From: Cotesia glomerata
Lineage: Eukaryota; Arthropoda; Insecta; Hymenoptera; Braconidae
DNA: 64,000 nucleotides
Direction: 5' to 3'
Assembly: GCF_020080835.1 (NCBI RefSeq)
Contig: NC_058159.1
Span: 12,400,001-12,464,000 of the forward strand
Below, one piece after another: positions 20,359-31,730 of this stretch. Position 1 is the first letter of the stretch, and each line of letters opens with the position of its first letter. Both the position numbers and the translations under genes were made by a program. The notes under the pieces are model-generated. The model was not told where the DNA came from. It worked only from the letters and a program-made list of their open reading frames with translations, and did no database searches.

Positions 20359-21774
20359 CCCTGGCGGATTCGTGGTCACGGCAAAATGATCGTGAAACGA
20401 CGGTGAATGTCCCATAAATTCACAGTGTCGACAAATGATCGTCGAATGACCGTCACTTGACTATCGAACGGCCGTCATTTGACAGTGAACGACGAGTATC
20501 ATTGTGAAAGTTTTTCACTGTTACTTTATGATTTTTATTCTGTATAGTTATCATACTTCACTATTCGAAAAACCAAATTTTTACTTGACTTCTCCGATTT
20601 TTTACCTGAGTAAAAATCGTAGATCATCGATCGATCGTCTGTCATTTGACAGTCATTCGAAAACATATAAATTGTCAAAAAACCGTAACTCGGTGGTAGA
20701 TGCACAGTAGTCTGTGAGTGAAACGACCGTGAAACGAGCGTTTAATGTCGGTAAGCCAGGAATTTTTTACTAGTCAACAATGAAAAAGTGCTGATTATAT
20801 TTTTTTATTTCATTAAAAATACTCAAAGTGTATAATAAGATAGGTAAATGAGAAATTTTCAGTAACTAATCGGGATGAAAAATTAAAAAAAAATTAAATT
20901 ATTGTAATTTTGTTTATTTCAAAGTAAAATTATAAAAATTAATCAGATTACAGGCAATCAACAGAGATCCATCATTTCAATACTTTTCAGAAAAGTTTAT
21001 GGCTTACAAGTGTTGAATTTTTTTTATAGTCTTAAATTAGAAACTATAATACCTTTTGATTATGAAAAATATAATAATCAATATTGTTTTTTTTTTTTTT
21101 TTTTTTTAGAGACGAAAACTTTAATTTCAAAATTACGGAAAAATTGTTTGTTATCAAGAAAAATTATTATGAGATATTTTTTTTTAACAATTCAATTTTT
21201 AGCAATTTCTTTTCCAGATCTTTTTTTATACAGTTAATAATTTCACCATAATTTCGAAATTAAGAATTTCGTAATCATCAAAAATTTGAATCATTTATTA
21301 CGATTATTATTTTGAAGTCATGGAAAAAATATAACTTTATTTAAGCTATTTTTATCTGTGCAATGAAAAAAAAATGACTTGGTTTTGACACCTTATGATG
21401 TGACTGAATCAAATGTTTCGTGCAGTGTCTTAGATAGCCTAGCTGGTAGAGTCTTGGGCGCGCGACCAGATGAATCGGGTTCGAGTCTCGGTCTGGACTT
21501 TCCGCAATATTTTTTTTTATTTTATTGTCCGTGAAAGTAGCGTAAAATCACCGTATTTGGACAGTATATTGAGCGTACAGTGTCGGTCATAACGTCGTAG
21601 ATTCACTTGCGTATGCACCGTAAATATTCAATAAATTTATAGTAGATATCGTTCACAACGGTATCCGATGTTGACTGACAGATCGCTCGGTAAGAACGAA
21701 CTTTATACGGTGAAACGACCGTGAAACAACCGTCATTCGACCGTGCTTTCACCGTGTCGCCGAAACCGCCAGGG
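20359..21774. mobile_element. Inverted-repeat element with CCCTGGCGG ends
   Basis: Left end CCCTGGCGGATTCG and right end CGAAACCGCCAGGG are imperfect inverted copies. Both subterminal regions are full of GTGAAACGACCGT and GTCATTTGACAGT words in both orientations. The centre is AT-rich with a tRNA-like stretch at 21429-21497. The ORF at 20504-20710 overlaps the repeat words and looks spurious. I do not know the superfamily and could not fix a target duplication. Confidence 0.6.
21429..21497 (+). other. tRNA-like sequence inside the CCCTGGCGG element
   Basis: TAGCCTAGCTGGTAGAG (A-box form) and GGGTTCGAGTCTC (B-box form) are spaced as in a tRNA gene. GTCTTGGGCGCGCGACCAGA lies between them. It differs in sequence from the one at 17456, so this is an independent tRNA-like insertion or SINE head. 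Confidence 0.45.
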
Positions 21775-21789
21775 TGTATGTAAACCTCT

Positions 21790-22098
21790 TATAACTTTTG
21801 AACGGCTTGACCGATTTCATCGCGCTTGGCGCTATTCGAAAGGACTTGGCCAGACTTAGATTGTGAATACCATTTCGACCGATTCGAACCAGTAGATTTT
21901 AAGAAATCTAAAAAAATCTACAAAAAAAAATTTTTTCAAATGTCGTTTTTTTAACTTCCCGCTAAGAAAATTAAAAATTTTCAAAAATCGGGAAGTTATT
22001 GGTTTTACCCCGTTTTTCAAAAATTGAGTTTTCATCAGATCTTGACGTTTTGAGGTCCTAAGAAGCTTCCCTGACTATTCCCGCGATGGTGTCTGTAT
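21790..22098 (+). repeat. AACTTCCCGCTA-family repeat fragment
   Basis: Includes the GCCGTTCAAAAGTTAT-like and ATTCGAAAGGACTTGG blocks, then TTAACTTCCCGCTAAGAAAAT and the TTACCCCGTTTTTC block. It ends GATGGTGTCTGTA where LINE coding sequence begins. Confidence 0.7.
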
Positions 22099-24692
22099 TT
22101 CAACAAACCTAGTTCTCGACGATAAGCGGTGATATGTTCATCTCGTCTAAGACCAAAAATAATTGAGGATCTTATTGAGGAATTTACTGCTCGTTGCAAT
22201 TTTAAGTCATTATCACAAGTAGCATCAATAAGCACAACAGAGCAATAATCAATAAGTGGCAAGATCGTTGCTGAAACTAATAATCTTCTGATATCAGTTG
22301 AATAAATATTTTTGCGAACTTTCAACGAATGCAATGCTGAGTTCACTTTCCTCGTAACTTGTGATACATGGTTATTCCATGATATGTTATTACTCAAATG
22401 CAAACCAAATGTCAAGTTGACATAAGGTAATGCCACTCCATCAATCACGATAGGGGGTATTTCTTCTTCAGCAAGTCTTCTCAATTTACTATCTGATCCC
22501 ATAATCATAGCCTTTGTTTTGTCTAAATTTATCTGTAGTCCATGCTTTCGAGTCCACGATACAACTGATTCAGCATCGAGTGTTACCTGTCTGACTGCTT
22601 CATAAACTTGATAAATATAAAAGTGCTGGTAAATGTACATATCATCAGCAAAAAGGCCGTGTTTGCAATGAACCAGCCAGCGGACCACAGAATTCACAAC
22701 TATCAAGAACAATATAGGTCCAAGAACAGATCCTTGGGGAACTCCTGAAGATTTTTGTAGTAATTCAATAGGAATCCCATGTTCATTTAGCACTGACTGA
22801 GACCTATTTGATAAATATGAGAAAAACCAGTTAATAGTTTCCAATGAAAAACCAAGTTCAAATAGTGCAATCAGTATAACCTTGGAATCAACATAATCGA
22901 AAGCCTTACTTAAATCAAAAAAGACTATAATAGTCAGTTTACTCCCATCCATAGCTTGCCTGATGTCATCAGTGAGCCTTAGTAATGTCGTTTGTGTACT
23001 GTGATATTTCCTAAATCCAGATTGGAAAGGATCAAATAGCTGATTGTCTTCCAGATACATTGTCACCTGATTAGCAATAATTCTTTCAAATACTTTAGCC
23101 AAATGCGACAAATTGGCAACTGGTCGAGTGTCTGAGGGAGATTCAGGTGGTGTTATTTTATTCAAGGGTATTATAAAGATAATCTTCCAAATATCAGAAA
23201 AGATTCCAGTGTCAAGAGATCTGTTGAATAAAGCAGTGAGAAAGAGTGAAATTTGCGGAAAATGATCTCTCAACCATCTTAGATCTAACCCATCAGGACT
23301 CTTGCTTTTTGATTTTGAAACAGTAAGATGTAAAGCTTTTGTTACATCTACAATATCAATTTTAGACCAATTAAATGAGCATTCAACCTTCCTAGAATGC
23401 TTCACAGGTATCAAGTTTAGAAAATCAATGCTACATGGTGGATGCTTCCTGACTATATTAGCATAGTATTCGTTCAACTCAAGTGGATCAAAGAAATTTA
23501 GCGGTGACGACGTATTTGATTTTATGAGTCCAAGATATTTTAGTTTGCTCCAGACAGTTGAGCCATATGGTAGATTTAACAGCGCATTTTTCAAGTATTC
23601 TTCATGCGCATGATTCAACTGGTTTTTCAATTCTTTTCTTCTTAATTTGTAAAGAGCAAGCAAGTTGGGATCTTGATTTCTTCTAGCTTTCTTGTAAAGT
23701 TGATCTCGCTCTTTGCACTTCAATTTTAATTCTTTTGTAAACCAGGGATTTCTATGTCGCCGTATCTTTCTTGTGATTACTGGCGCAAAAGCATCTAAAG
23801 TTGATAAAGTTTCGGTGGTGAAAATATTCAGAAGTTCATTTAGATCTGAATGCCCTAATACCGTATCATAAACATTTAATGAATTCATTAATGAGTTTGA
23901 TAAAGCTAAATGATCACAGTTTTTTAAATTTCTAAATGTAATTTTTTTATCAATTTGCTTATAGTTTTCAACAAAATACTGGCAGAGTAAGTAATCGTGA
24001 CCATCAATGAATGGAGAGTTAGATTTGGTGTAAGAAACTAACTTACTTTCACTGTCTAACAGAATCACATCTAGCCATGAATCACAGTTATTTTTATGGA
24101 ATGTTGCCCCATAAGGCACACAATACAGTGATGATTCAGTGATAAAATCTTTTAAATGATTAGCGGTATAGCTATTTTCAAGTAGATTACAATTTAAATT
24201 ACCAGCTATGATGATGTTATTAAAGTTTGGAGCAAGTTTGGCGTATATATCAAAGAATTCTGTTAAGAAAAGACCTTTTGGTCTTCTATAAATACAGGAA
24301 AGTAAAAGATGCATTCCAGTGGTTAGAGTGACATCCATTATTAAGAACTCCAGTTGATTTATATGACCTGAAGATGAAATATCTAGAATTTTGACTTTGA
24401 ATGACTTATGAACTAAACAAGCAACACCACCACCTTGAATATAACAACCTGTATTTGAGTGTTGTAAATTTCGGTCTCTAAGGATTAAAAAATAGTCATC
24501 AAGTGAAAAAATATTATTATCAATAGATGGTTTCAACCAAGTTTAAGTTAAAACAATAATATCAGGCTTGACTTCATAAGTTAAATTTAAAAATTCAGTC
24601 TTGTGACCAGTGAAACTGTTTATATTTAGATTAAGTACAATTGAAGGTGAGGATACTTTCTTATTAGAGTTATTTATCGAATCGACTAAGTG
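22099..24692 (-). pseudogene. LINE ORF2: endonuclease (damaged) and reverse transcriptase
   Basis: Follows the ORF1 TAA (24695-24693) in the same frame, reading VDSINNSNKK...NLNINSFTGHKTE. An in-frame TAA interrupts the endonuclease just before TWLKPS (about 24545). The motif normally read as GDxN is IIAGNLNCNLL here, so the catalytic Asp appears replaced by Asn. The reverse transcriptase is long and open: SPDGLDLRWL, FFDLSKAFDYVDSK, SSGVPQGSVLGPILF and catalytic FADD. A C-terminal region ends near IRRLLVSATILPLIDY...YRRELGLL, truncated by the adjacent repeat. Inactive by the stop, and 3'-truncated. Confidence 0.88.
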
Positions 24693-25283
24693 TTAATCTA
24701 GTTTAATAAGATCGGATTCACAGGCTATAATGAGCTTTTCCGAGTTGTCATCCTTTTTAACAAAAATTTGCCCACTTTTAGCCCAAGCATACTTGAATTT
24801 TTTGACTTTTGCCTTCTCCTTAGTTTTAAGTAACAATCGGTAAGTCTCCGGAAGCAAAAATTCATTGACGTAGATGGAACCTTTGAACGCCACATCCACT
24901 TGAGTTGGAAAAACTTTTTTCGCAGAAAGATTTCCTGACTTACGTTTCCTGTCAATAATAAAGTCACGAGCTGGAGTCGACATTAGCGAAATTATGTAAG
25001 AATGTAGCGAAGGCTTATTCTGTTCATATGGCCGCCTGTTTTTAATTTCAAACTTACGGGAACTCAAGACACTATTTATTAAATTTGGCAACTCTAGATT
25101 GTTTAAGGCTGCAGCTGAAATGTCATCTGAGGTTAAGCTTTTCGCTACTGAGTCAGGAATACCTGAAATAACTAATTCAGCAGTACTACCTGGTACTTGT
25201 GAAGATGGAACTGGTACTGATTTCTCAAAATTAGACAGTCTCTCAAGTACTGAATCGAGGTCAGCTTTATTTGCTTCCTTTAA
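24693..25283 (-). pseudogene. LINE ORF1, C-terminal part
   Basis: Open from the junction with the nested element at 25283 to TAA at 24693. It contains LERLSNFEKSV, a coiled-coil-like start, then SAAALNNLE and a basic region (RDFIIDRKRKSGNLSAKKVF, YAWAKSGQIFVKKDD) typical of the nucleic-acid-binding C-terminus of CR1/jockey-type ORF1 proteins. It continues the ORF1 piece at 26569-27190. Confidence 0.75.
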
Positions 25284-25873
25284 GGGGTTACATGGGTTTC
25301 GTCGGGTAAAAAAAGGCCTATTTTCAATATTTTTTTTTCTATGTAAAAAATTATTTATTTAATTCAAATTTTTTTCTGTCTTATAGATACATATTTAAAG
25401 AATAATTTCTAAAATTTTCAAAAAAAAAAAAATTAAAACTCCTCCATTGTGACGTCATTTCCGGTGACCCCTCGGAAAAAAGGTGCGTCTGCGTTGTCAG
25501 CATAACTCCTGACAAAATCATCTAAAATGAAAAAACAACAATAAGTTTTTAGTTAAGACCATAAACTCGTGCTTGAACGAAGGAAAGAAAAAAAGTAAAA
25601 ATTGAATTTTGGCAGACATTTTTCCAAAAAATGAAAATTTCGGTCAAATTTGCTTGACATTTTGTTTTTTTAAATAGTTGTAATTGAAAAAAAAAAATCC
25701 TTCGTCCAAGCACGAGTAAATTGTATCTCGAACACCTGTGTGAAATTTCATCAAGATCGGTTGAGTAGTTTTCGAGAACATTTGACAACCGACATTGAAA
25801 ACACGGTTCCGAGAAAAACGCGTTTAAAGTTTTGAGTAACAATAAAAGTGGAAAAAAAAATGTTTTTTGTAAC

Positions 25874-26453
25874 TTACAGTGAATCGTCGATTCCTGGGCC
25901 ATAAAGTAAAGATCCTGCAGCAGTTGCAATGTCCAGGGCATCCTTTTGCTCCTGTCGATGACGGATTCTGGCTTCGCGAGTCTCGCTCGCAGATTTTTTT
26001 TCGGCTGTGCATACACGGTTTCCATCCGAAATTCGGGCATATTCGTGGGAGTTTCGGCCTAATTTTAAATCCATACCGTGCATAATCAATAATAAAGCTG
26101 ATGTTCCTTCATTGAAGATACAAGCAGCGACCAATGCCGCAATATTAACAATCTTTGAACCAGCAGGAAGTATTTTTGGAGTAATTTTCCAGATCAACTG
26201 GTTGAAGCTCTCGTTGTTATTTTGTGTGAAACCACCAACACACCGTTCAAGAAGCTCATCCTTACTGAGATCATCATATATTGGTTTCATAGCAATCAAA
26301 ACTTCATCTGGTAATGGAGTATACTCATGTTTAAATGATGAAAGAGTATTTGTAGCTGATGCTCGTTGCCAAGCGCACCAAGAGTCTGGACCTTTTGGGC
26401 AGTTATCGTGCTGAGGTTTTGTATCTGTAGAGCTATAGTGATAATAGGTAGCC
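25874..26453 (-). CDS. Transposase C-terminus (Kolobok/Mutator-like domain family), partial
   Basis: Open from the gap edge (26453) to a stop at 25874-25876, about 190 residues. It begins TYYHYSSTDTKPQHDNCPKG, then SWCAWQRASAT, PIYDDLSKDELLERCVGG, TQNNNESFNQLIWKITPK and IAALVAACIFNEG. I recognise this arrangement from multicopy insect and cnidarian transposase-like proteins, often labelled 'Mutator-like transposase domain'. The TTAA flanks point to Kolobok. No stop breaks the visible part. The N-terminal part is lost in the N gap at 26454-26553. Confidence 0.7.
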
Positions 26454-26553
26454 NNNNNNNNNNNNNNNNNNNNNNNNNNNNNNNNNNNNNNNNNNNNNNN
26501 NNNNNNNNNNNNNNNNNNNNNNNNNNNNNNNNNNNNNNNNNNNNNNNNNNNNN
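26454..26553. other. Assembly gap (100 N)
   Basis: Exactly 100 N, a scaffold placeholder of unknown true size. It falls inside the Kolobok-like element, 11 bases from its right end. Confidence 0.99.
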
Positions 26554-26568
26554 CCTGTAACCCCTTAA

Positions 26569-27190
26569 GTCTTTCAGATCTGAACTAATCTGATCAATTG
26601 ACTCAGAGTTAGTATTGACATTGGTAGTAAGTTTAATTAAGTCCGCAGCAGTAGCTTTTTTGTAATTCTTGAACTTGTTTCAATTTCTCACTCAAGTTAT
26701 CAAATTTTGTATTTGCTAAGATTTCTGAGTTATATAACTTCTCCATCAAGAGGGTTATTTTCTCATTAAGAGATTTTTCGATCCAGTTTACTGGTAAGTT
26801 TGACATTGTTACTAAAGTAATAGATGGTAAAAAGACCGAATCAGCACTCGGCGATAGCAGCGAAGTTGGTGTACTTGGAGACTTTGGGGATGAATTTGAC
26901 CCGTGAACCGTGAATGTACGCTCAAGTGGTGAAGAGCTCGCGGACTTGTAGCTAGAGACTGAGGAGGTAGTTGAACCAATGGATTTTAGTGAGCCTGGTC
27001 TCCTTGTTGCTTTGTCCAAATTTCCCAAGAGATGATTTAACTGTTTCCTGCAGCAATCAGTAAGCGACCTGTTTTTTATGTAGTCTCGCGCACAACCTGG
27101 GTGAAAATGCCGCTGACAAGTGTTACAATGAACAGATGATTTGACAGGTCTCTTACATTTGACACATATATCAGACGCTAATGGATACCA
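26569..27190 (-). pseudogene. LINE ORF1, N-terminal part with PHD-like zinc finger
   Basis: Near 27170-27040 the frame reads CVKCKRPVKSSVHCNTCQRHFHPGC followed by DCC. This C-x2-C ... C-x2-C-x4-H-x2-C form is a PHD-like finger, as in ORF1 of several CR1/jockey-group elements. A Ser/Thr-rich linker follows, then a coiled-coil-like stretch (EKLKQVQELQ). A one-base shift in a run of six A (about 26655-26660) moves the frame to TAADLIKLTT...SSDLKDL, which joins the part beyond the nested element. Confidence 0.75.
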
Positions 27191-27590
27191 AGGATACCGT
27201 AATATGACCTTAAAAATGACTAGACAATTTTAACGTTAAGTTATAAATTACTAGTCAGATACTGGACAAATAACCAATTTAAGGTGTCAGTTTAATGTAA
27301 ATACTATCCGAACAATAACAGTTTCACTGTAAAAAAATCGCGCCAAGTCCACGTTCATGAGACTATTAAGAAAAAAAAATTTTATTTCTTTACAAAAAGA
27401 TATAAAATAAAAAATTAAAAAATCCAAGAAACCGATATGATTGTATATGATTTTCGGAAATTAAAAAAAATTTTTTTGTAAATTTAAAAAATAAAAGAAA
27501 CAATTTTGGATCGTATTTAGTGTGCGTGGTTACAAAATATTTCGCTTTTTATGAAATTCGTAAAATCTATCTACTAGAACTTTTAAAAAA
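27190..27590. other. LINE 5' flank and AT-rich spacer
   Basis: The part next to 27190 may be the LINE 5' UTR. I see no further gene, and the rest is A/T-rich. Confidence 0.5.
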
Positions 27591-28145
27591 AATTGAAGTA
27601 CACAATGACGCATACAATTTATGTGTTATTTTGAGCTCGCTGAGTTCTAGGAGATAGCTTTTCTATGCATTTGAGCTCTTCTAATCAAACACTATTCTTA
27701 AAATTTTTAAACTGCAATTACTTTTGAATAAATAAACCGATTTTCACGTTGTTGGCAGTGTTCGACGCAGTTTTTTTAGCTCTACAAGTAATTAGGAACA
27801 AAAAAATTGATCTGATATAGCATTTCAAAGTTATTACAAAAAAAACACTTTTTTCGATTTTTTTCGACAACGATATCTCACGAACGCATCAACCAATTCT
27901 GTCGCTTTTAGTAGCGATCGATGCGTGTTTTCAAGGTTAAGAGCCGATTAGTTTTTGAGGTCGATCGGTTCAGCCAATTCGGAGATATTTAAAAAAAATG
28001 AAAAAAAACAACTTTTTTCGCAATTTCTCGAAATCTACTGGTCCGAATCGGTTCCAACTTACAGGAAATCTAAGTTTGGCGAAGACCTTTCGAATGACAC
28101 CAACTGCGATCAAATCGGTCAAGCCGTTCAGAAGTTATAAGAGGC

Positions 28146-28211
<66 letters not shown>

Positions 28212-28370
28212 ACACAGACGTACGGACATCATCGTAAAAATAGTCAGGAAAGCTTCTTAGGGCTTCAGAACGTCAAGATCTGTTGAAACCTCGATTTTTG
28301 CAAAACGGGGTAAAACCAATAACTTCCCGATTTATCGAAAATCTTCGATTTTCTTAGCGGAAAGTTAAAA
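27590..28370 (-). repeat. AACTTCCCGCTA-family repeat with internal (CA)n
   Basis: Carries the GAGCTCGCTGAG and TCACGAACGCATCAACC phrases, a (CA)n run at about 28146-28206, and then the reverse of the block seen at 2319-2455, ending TTCTTAGCGGAAAGTTAA. It is one of the most complete copies. Confidence 0.7.
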
Positions 28371-28803
28371 ATGCTCTTGTAGATTTTGATCAAGATCTAT
28401 AAGAGCATTTTTTATTTTTTTTAGCCATTTTTTTAGTTGTGAAAGCTTATTATCGATTCTAACCATTTCGAGAGTAATATGAAAAAATGCTCCTGAAAAT
28501 GAAGGAAAAAACTTTAAAACAGTTGAATTTCATCGATATTGAAAAACATATATTTCCAATATTTCCAAACGAAAATTGATTTTGAAAATTGCAGCTTAAA
28601 TAACGAATTTAATAAATTCAAAAAAAAAATGTTCTTACAGACAATTCAAATACAGGCCATTATCATTTTGAAAAATTATGCTAATCGATAATTTCATGAA
28701 GATATCGATTGTTTAAGTTTTCAATTGTCGGATGTCGGCTGAATACACATCTATTTCCGATTTTTTTTACTTAAATTATTATTTGTTACTTAAATTCTTT
28801 CAG
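28371..28803. other. Spacer or intron upstream of the first Arpc2 exon seen
   Basis: I looked for an exon encoding the usual ARPC2 start (MILLEINNR-type) and did not find it. A small hairpin (GCTCTTGTAGATTTTGATC against GATCAAGATCTATAAGAGC, 28373-28409) and a fragment like the 57240-57320 repeat end (28690-28745) are present. Confidence 0.5.
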
Positions 28804-30518
28804 CCATAAACAAGAGTCAACAGATGTTACCATTGTCGATTTCGATGGAGCCATTTTCCATGTTTCTAATCCAAATGGTGAAAAGACAAAACTCAGGGTA
28901 AGACAAAAAGTTAATTCCACTTGATTGGTGATCAAAGACAAAACGGTTTTTTTTTTTTCGTTAAAAATCAATTATTTTAGAAAAATAAAAAAATTAGGAG
29001 TCGAAGAAATAATACTTTTCCATCTCAATGAACTAATTCAAAAAATAAAATAAAAAAAAACTATGAATACATGTTCAAAATTTCCCAAATACATTTTACA
29101 AGAAATATTGTAGCTTTAGAAAAGACCACTAAGTTGCAAAACTAATTTATTATTAAGTTATGATTTTTATTGATCTTCACCCTGAATAAAAAAAAGTATT
29201 GAGACTAAGAAAAAAGTATTGAAAAGTATTGGATTGACTAGAGAACCAATACTTTTCAAAACTTTTTTCTTTGTCTCAATACTTTTTTTTTAATCAGGGC
29301 AATAACTGAATTACATTGTTGTTTCTGTAGATTAGCATCCTACTTAAGTTTTACGAGCAATTACGAGAACATGATGTGGATGAACTACTTAAAAAAGAAT
29401 ATGGGTCTCATCTCGTAGATACAGAGGCTGGTTAGTTTTGCTTGTTTCATTTAAATTTGTGGTTGTGAAACAAAAATGTTTTTTTTTTTATTTTCAGGCT
29501 ATGATGTTTCAGTACAAATTGATTTAAAGAATTTACCCGAAAATTGGGAGGTAATTATCAAAAAAATTGGGTTACTCAAACGACATTGCTTTGCCAGTAT
29601 TTTTGAAAAGTATTTTGATTTTCAAGAACAATATAATGATTCGTTAGATAAGCAACTTCCAAAAAAAGCTGTTATACACTATCGTGATCAGGAAACGATG
29701 TAAAGTTTCACTAAAAATTAACTAATCTTCAATAAATTTCGAAACTGTATATATTAATTTTATGAATAATATTTTGTTTATTCAGATATATTGAAGCTAA
29801 AAGTGATCGTGTCACAGTAGTTTTTAGCACAATATTCAAAGACGAGGATGATATGGTAATTGGAAAAATGTTTTTACAAGAACTTAAAGAAGGCAGAAGA
29901 GCAAGCCATACAGCTCCTCAAGTGCTATTTAGCCATCGAGAACCGCCTTTGGAACTTCAAGAATGTAATGCTGCTGTTGGTGATAGTATCGGATATATAA
30001 CATTTGGTAACTGTTTTTTTTTTCTTTTCTATTTTTTGGTTAATGATACAACAAACTTGACGATACAGAAAACAGGAAAGTAATATTATCAAGTGAGCGG
30101 GTAAAAATTTCACTTTTCGCTCTTCGTACTGTCAAGTCTGTCAAACCTTTTGCTAAATCTTTTTTTTTAGAGATAAAAATCAATAAAATTTAAAATATTT
30201 ATTCTGTTGTAATCAATGTTTCAAGTTTTATTTCCACGGCACACAAATGGTGAAGCTAGGGCTAATACGATTGATTTAATTCATATGTTTCGTAATTATC
30301 TGCATTATCACATAAAATGCAGTAAAGTTTATATTCATTCGAGAATGCGAACAAAAACTTCTGATTTTCTTAAAGTTTTAAATCGCGCTCGATCACAATC
30401 AAAAAATACGGAAAAGAAAACAATAACGTAAGTATTATAAAATATGTTTGCAATTCCTTACACAATATAATAAATTATATACTGTTGCAGAGGTCGAACT
30501 TTTGTCAGAAAAGAATAA
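28804..30518 (+). CDS. Arpc2: Arp2/3 complex subunit 2 (p34-Arc), exons 2 to last
   Basis: Structural core subunit of the cytoplasmic Arp2/3 complex. It pairs with ARPC4 to hold the complex on the mother actin filament during branched nucleation. Exons by GT-AG joins: 28804-28897, 29331-29430, 29498-29699, 29786-30006, 30226-30427, 30491-30518, all phases agreeing. Recognised blocks: STDVTIVDFDGAIFHVSNPNG, LLKRHCFASIFEKYFDFQE, VIHYRDQET, DRVTVVFSTIF, EGRRASHTAPQVLFSHREP, LFPRHTNGEARANTIDLIH, HYHIKCSKVYIHSRMR, TSDFLKVLNRAR. Exons seen give about 275 of the usual 300 residues; the first exon (about 25-30 residues) was not found and may lie upstream beyond the LINE. Somewhat divergent but intact. 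Polyadenylation signals AATAAA occur near 30644. Introns are 68-433 bp; the longest holds a hairpin MITE. Confidence 0.93.
29180..29299. mobile_element. 120-bp hairpin MITE inside an Arpc2 intron
   Basis: CCCTGAATAAAAAAAAGTATTGAGAC at the left and its near-perfect complement at the right form a stem of about 50 bp around a short loop. The ends (CCCTGATTAAAAA) match those of larger repeats at 32285, 36600 and 45198. It ends 31 bp before the acceptor at 29330, so the stem could fold close to the polypyrimidine tract. Confidence 0.8.
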
Positions 30519-30900
30519 ATATTTCAATACTGTTTTAATGATTTTTACGAAAAGCCAATGAAGTCAATGAGTGGACGATTTTATCTGTTATCCAAATAAT
30601 CAATATAAGAGTGTACGCAGTTTCACATTTATTTACAAATTATAATAAAATAAATAAAAATTTCATAACTAAAAAAATTAATGGTTTTCATATTTTTAGT
30701 TAGCTAAAAAATTAAATGTAGTTTTAGTATTCTAAATATTTTTACTAAGGTGAATGCACCAATTATTGACCGATTAAGGTTTTATTTTCTTGTACTAAGC
30801 TATAAAAAAACTATTAACTTATTAAAAACAATTTGTGATGGATTTTATTAAAGTTAAATACTTAATTAATAATAATTAACAACTATTTATAAAAAAAATT
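30519..30900 (+). other. Arpc2 3' UTR and flank
   Basis: A/T-rich, with AATAAA-type signals at about 30644-30655. I see no other feature up to the repeat at 30905. Confidence 0.6.
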
Positions 30901-30904
30901 ACGA

Positions 30905-31547
30905 AAACGGTTAACCCTGAAGGCCATCCCTGCAACTTCCCGCTACTTTCGTAATTAAGCACTCAAAATTGTACTTACAACGTTTTTGAGCTCTTCAAGC
31001 TCAAAAATATAATTTTCGTGTAGTTTTGAGCTCTCCGAGCTCAAAAGTCTGAAAGCAGTTTAATAAAACACTATTTTTTGAATTTTCAAACCGCAATAAC
31101 TTTTGAATGAATAAACCGATTTGCACGTGGTTAGCGGCCGTATAAAAAATCGATGTAGTTTTTTGAGCTCTATGATATATTTTTAAACACAAATTGATCA
31201 GACCGGAATTTCGGTGTGATTTGAAAAAAACACTTTTTTCGATTTCTTTCGTCAACGATAACTCACGAACGAATCAACCGATTTTGACCGGTTTGGTGGC
31301 GATCGACGTGGTTTTTCGATGTTGAGAGCTGATTCGTTTTTGGAATTGATCGGTCAAGCCTGCTTTTAAGTCGTTATTAAAAAACCGCCATTTTAAAAAA
31401 ATTTTTTTCGCAGTTTTTTTAAGATTTCTCAAAATCTATCGGTCCGAGTTGTATTCAAAATCTAAGTTTAGTCGAACCCTTTCGAATGGCACCAACCGCG
31501 ATCAAATCCGTTAAGCCGTTCAAAAGTTATGAAAGGTTTACATACAT

Positions 31548-31581
<34 letters not shown>

Positions 31582-31590
31582 GTGGAAAAA
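30905..31590 (+). repeat. AACTTCCCGCTA-family repeat with (CA)n
   Basis: Starts GGTTAACCCTGAAGGCCATC then CTGCAACTTCCCGCTA. It runs through GAGCTCTTCAAGCTC, TCACGAACGAATCAACCG and TTCGAATGGCACCAACCGCG phrases into (CA)n at about 31549-31578. The mirror-image copy is 43000-43590. Confidence 0.75.
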
Positions 31591-31630
31591 AGGGCGAAAG
31601 GGCGCCTGTGGGCTCGTGTGCGAAAAAAAA

Positions 31631-31730
31631 NNNNNNNNNNNNNNNNNNNNNNNNNNNNNNNNNNNNNNNNNNNNNNNNNNNNNNNNNNNNNNNNNNNNNN
31701 NNNNNNNNNNNNNNNNNNNNNNNNNNNNNN
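31631..31730. other. Assembly gap (100 N)
   Basis: 100 N following a CA repeat and poly-A, a typical place for an assembly break. Confidence 0.99.

Larger units (their letters stand above)
25284..26564 (-). mobile_element. Kolobok-like DNA transposon nested in the LINE
   Basis: Flanked by TTAA on both sides (25280-25283 and 26565-26568). Ends are GGGGTTACATGG and, inverted, GGGGTTACAGG. A TTAA duplication with GGGG-starting ends is a Kolobok hallmark (piggyBac also uses TTAA but with CCC ends). The transposase C-terminus lies inside on the minus strand. An assembly gap hides most of the 5' half, so the true length is unknown. The insertion interrupts LINE ORF1, so it is younger than the LINE copy. 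Confidence 0.8.
22099..27190 (-). mobile_element. Non-LTR retrotransposon (CR1/jockey group), nested insertion inside
   Basis: Minus strand. ORF1 with a PHD-like zinc finger (27185 to 24693) is split by a Kolobok-like element (25284-26564). ORF2 with endonuclease and reverse transcriptase follows (24692 to about 22100). The 3' end is cut inside the ORF2 C-terminus, where it meets the repeat ending at 22098. Defects: a frameshift in ORF1, a stop in the endonuclease, and an altered catalytic motif. The clade call is tentative. Confidence 0.85.

Noticed and set aside
25549..26414. Several ORFs overlapping the Kolobok-like transposase in other frames
   Set aside because: Only the minus frame ending at 25874 carries family motifs; the others are shadows.
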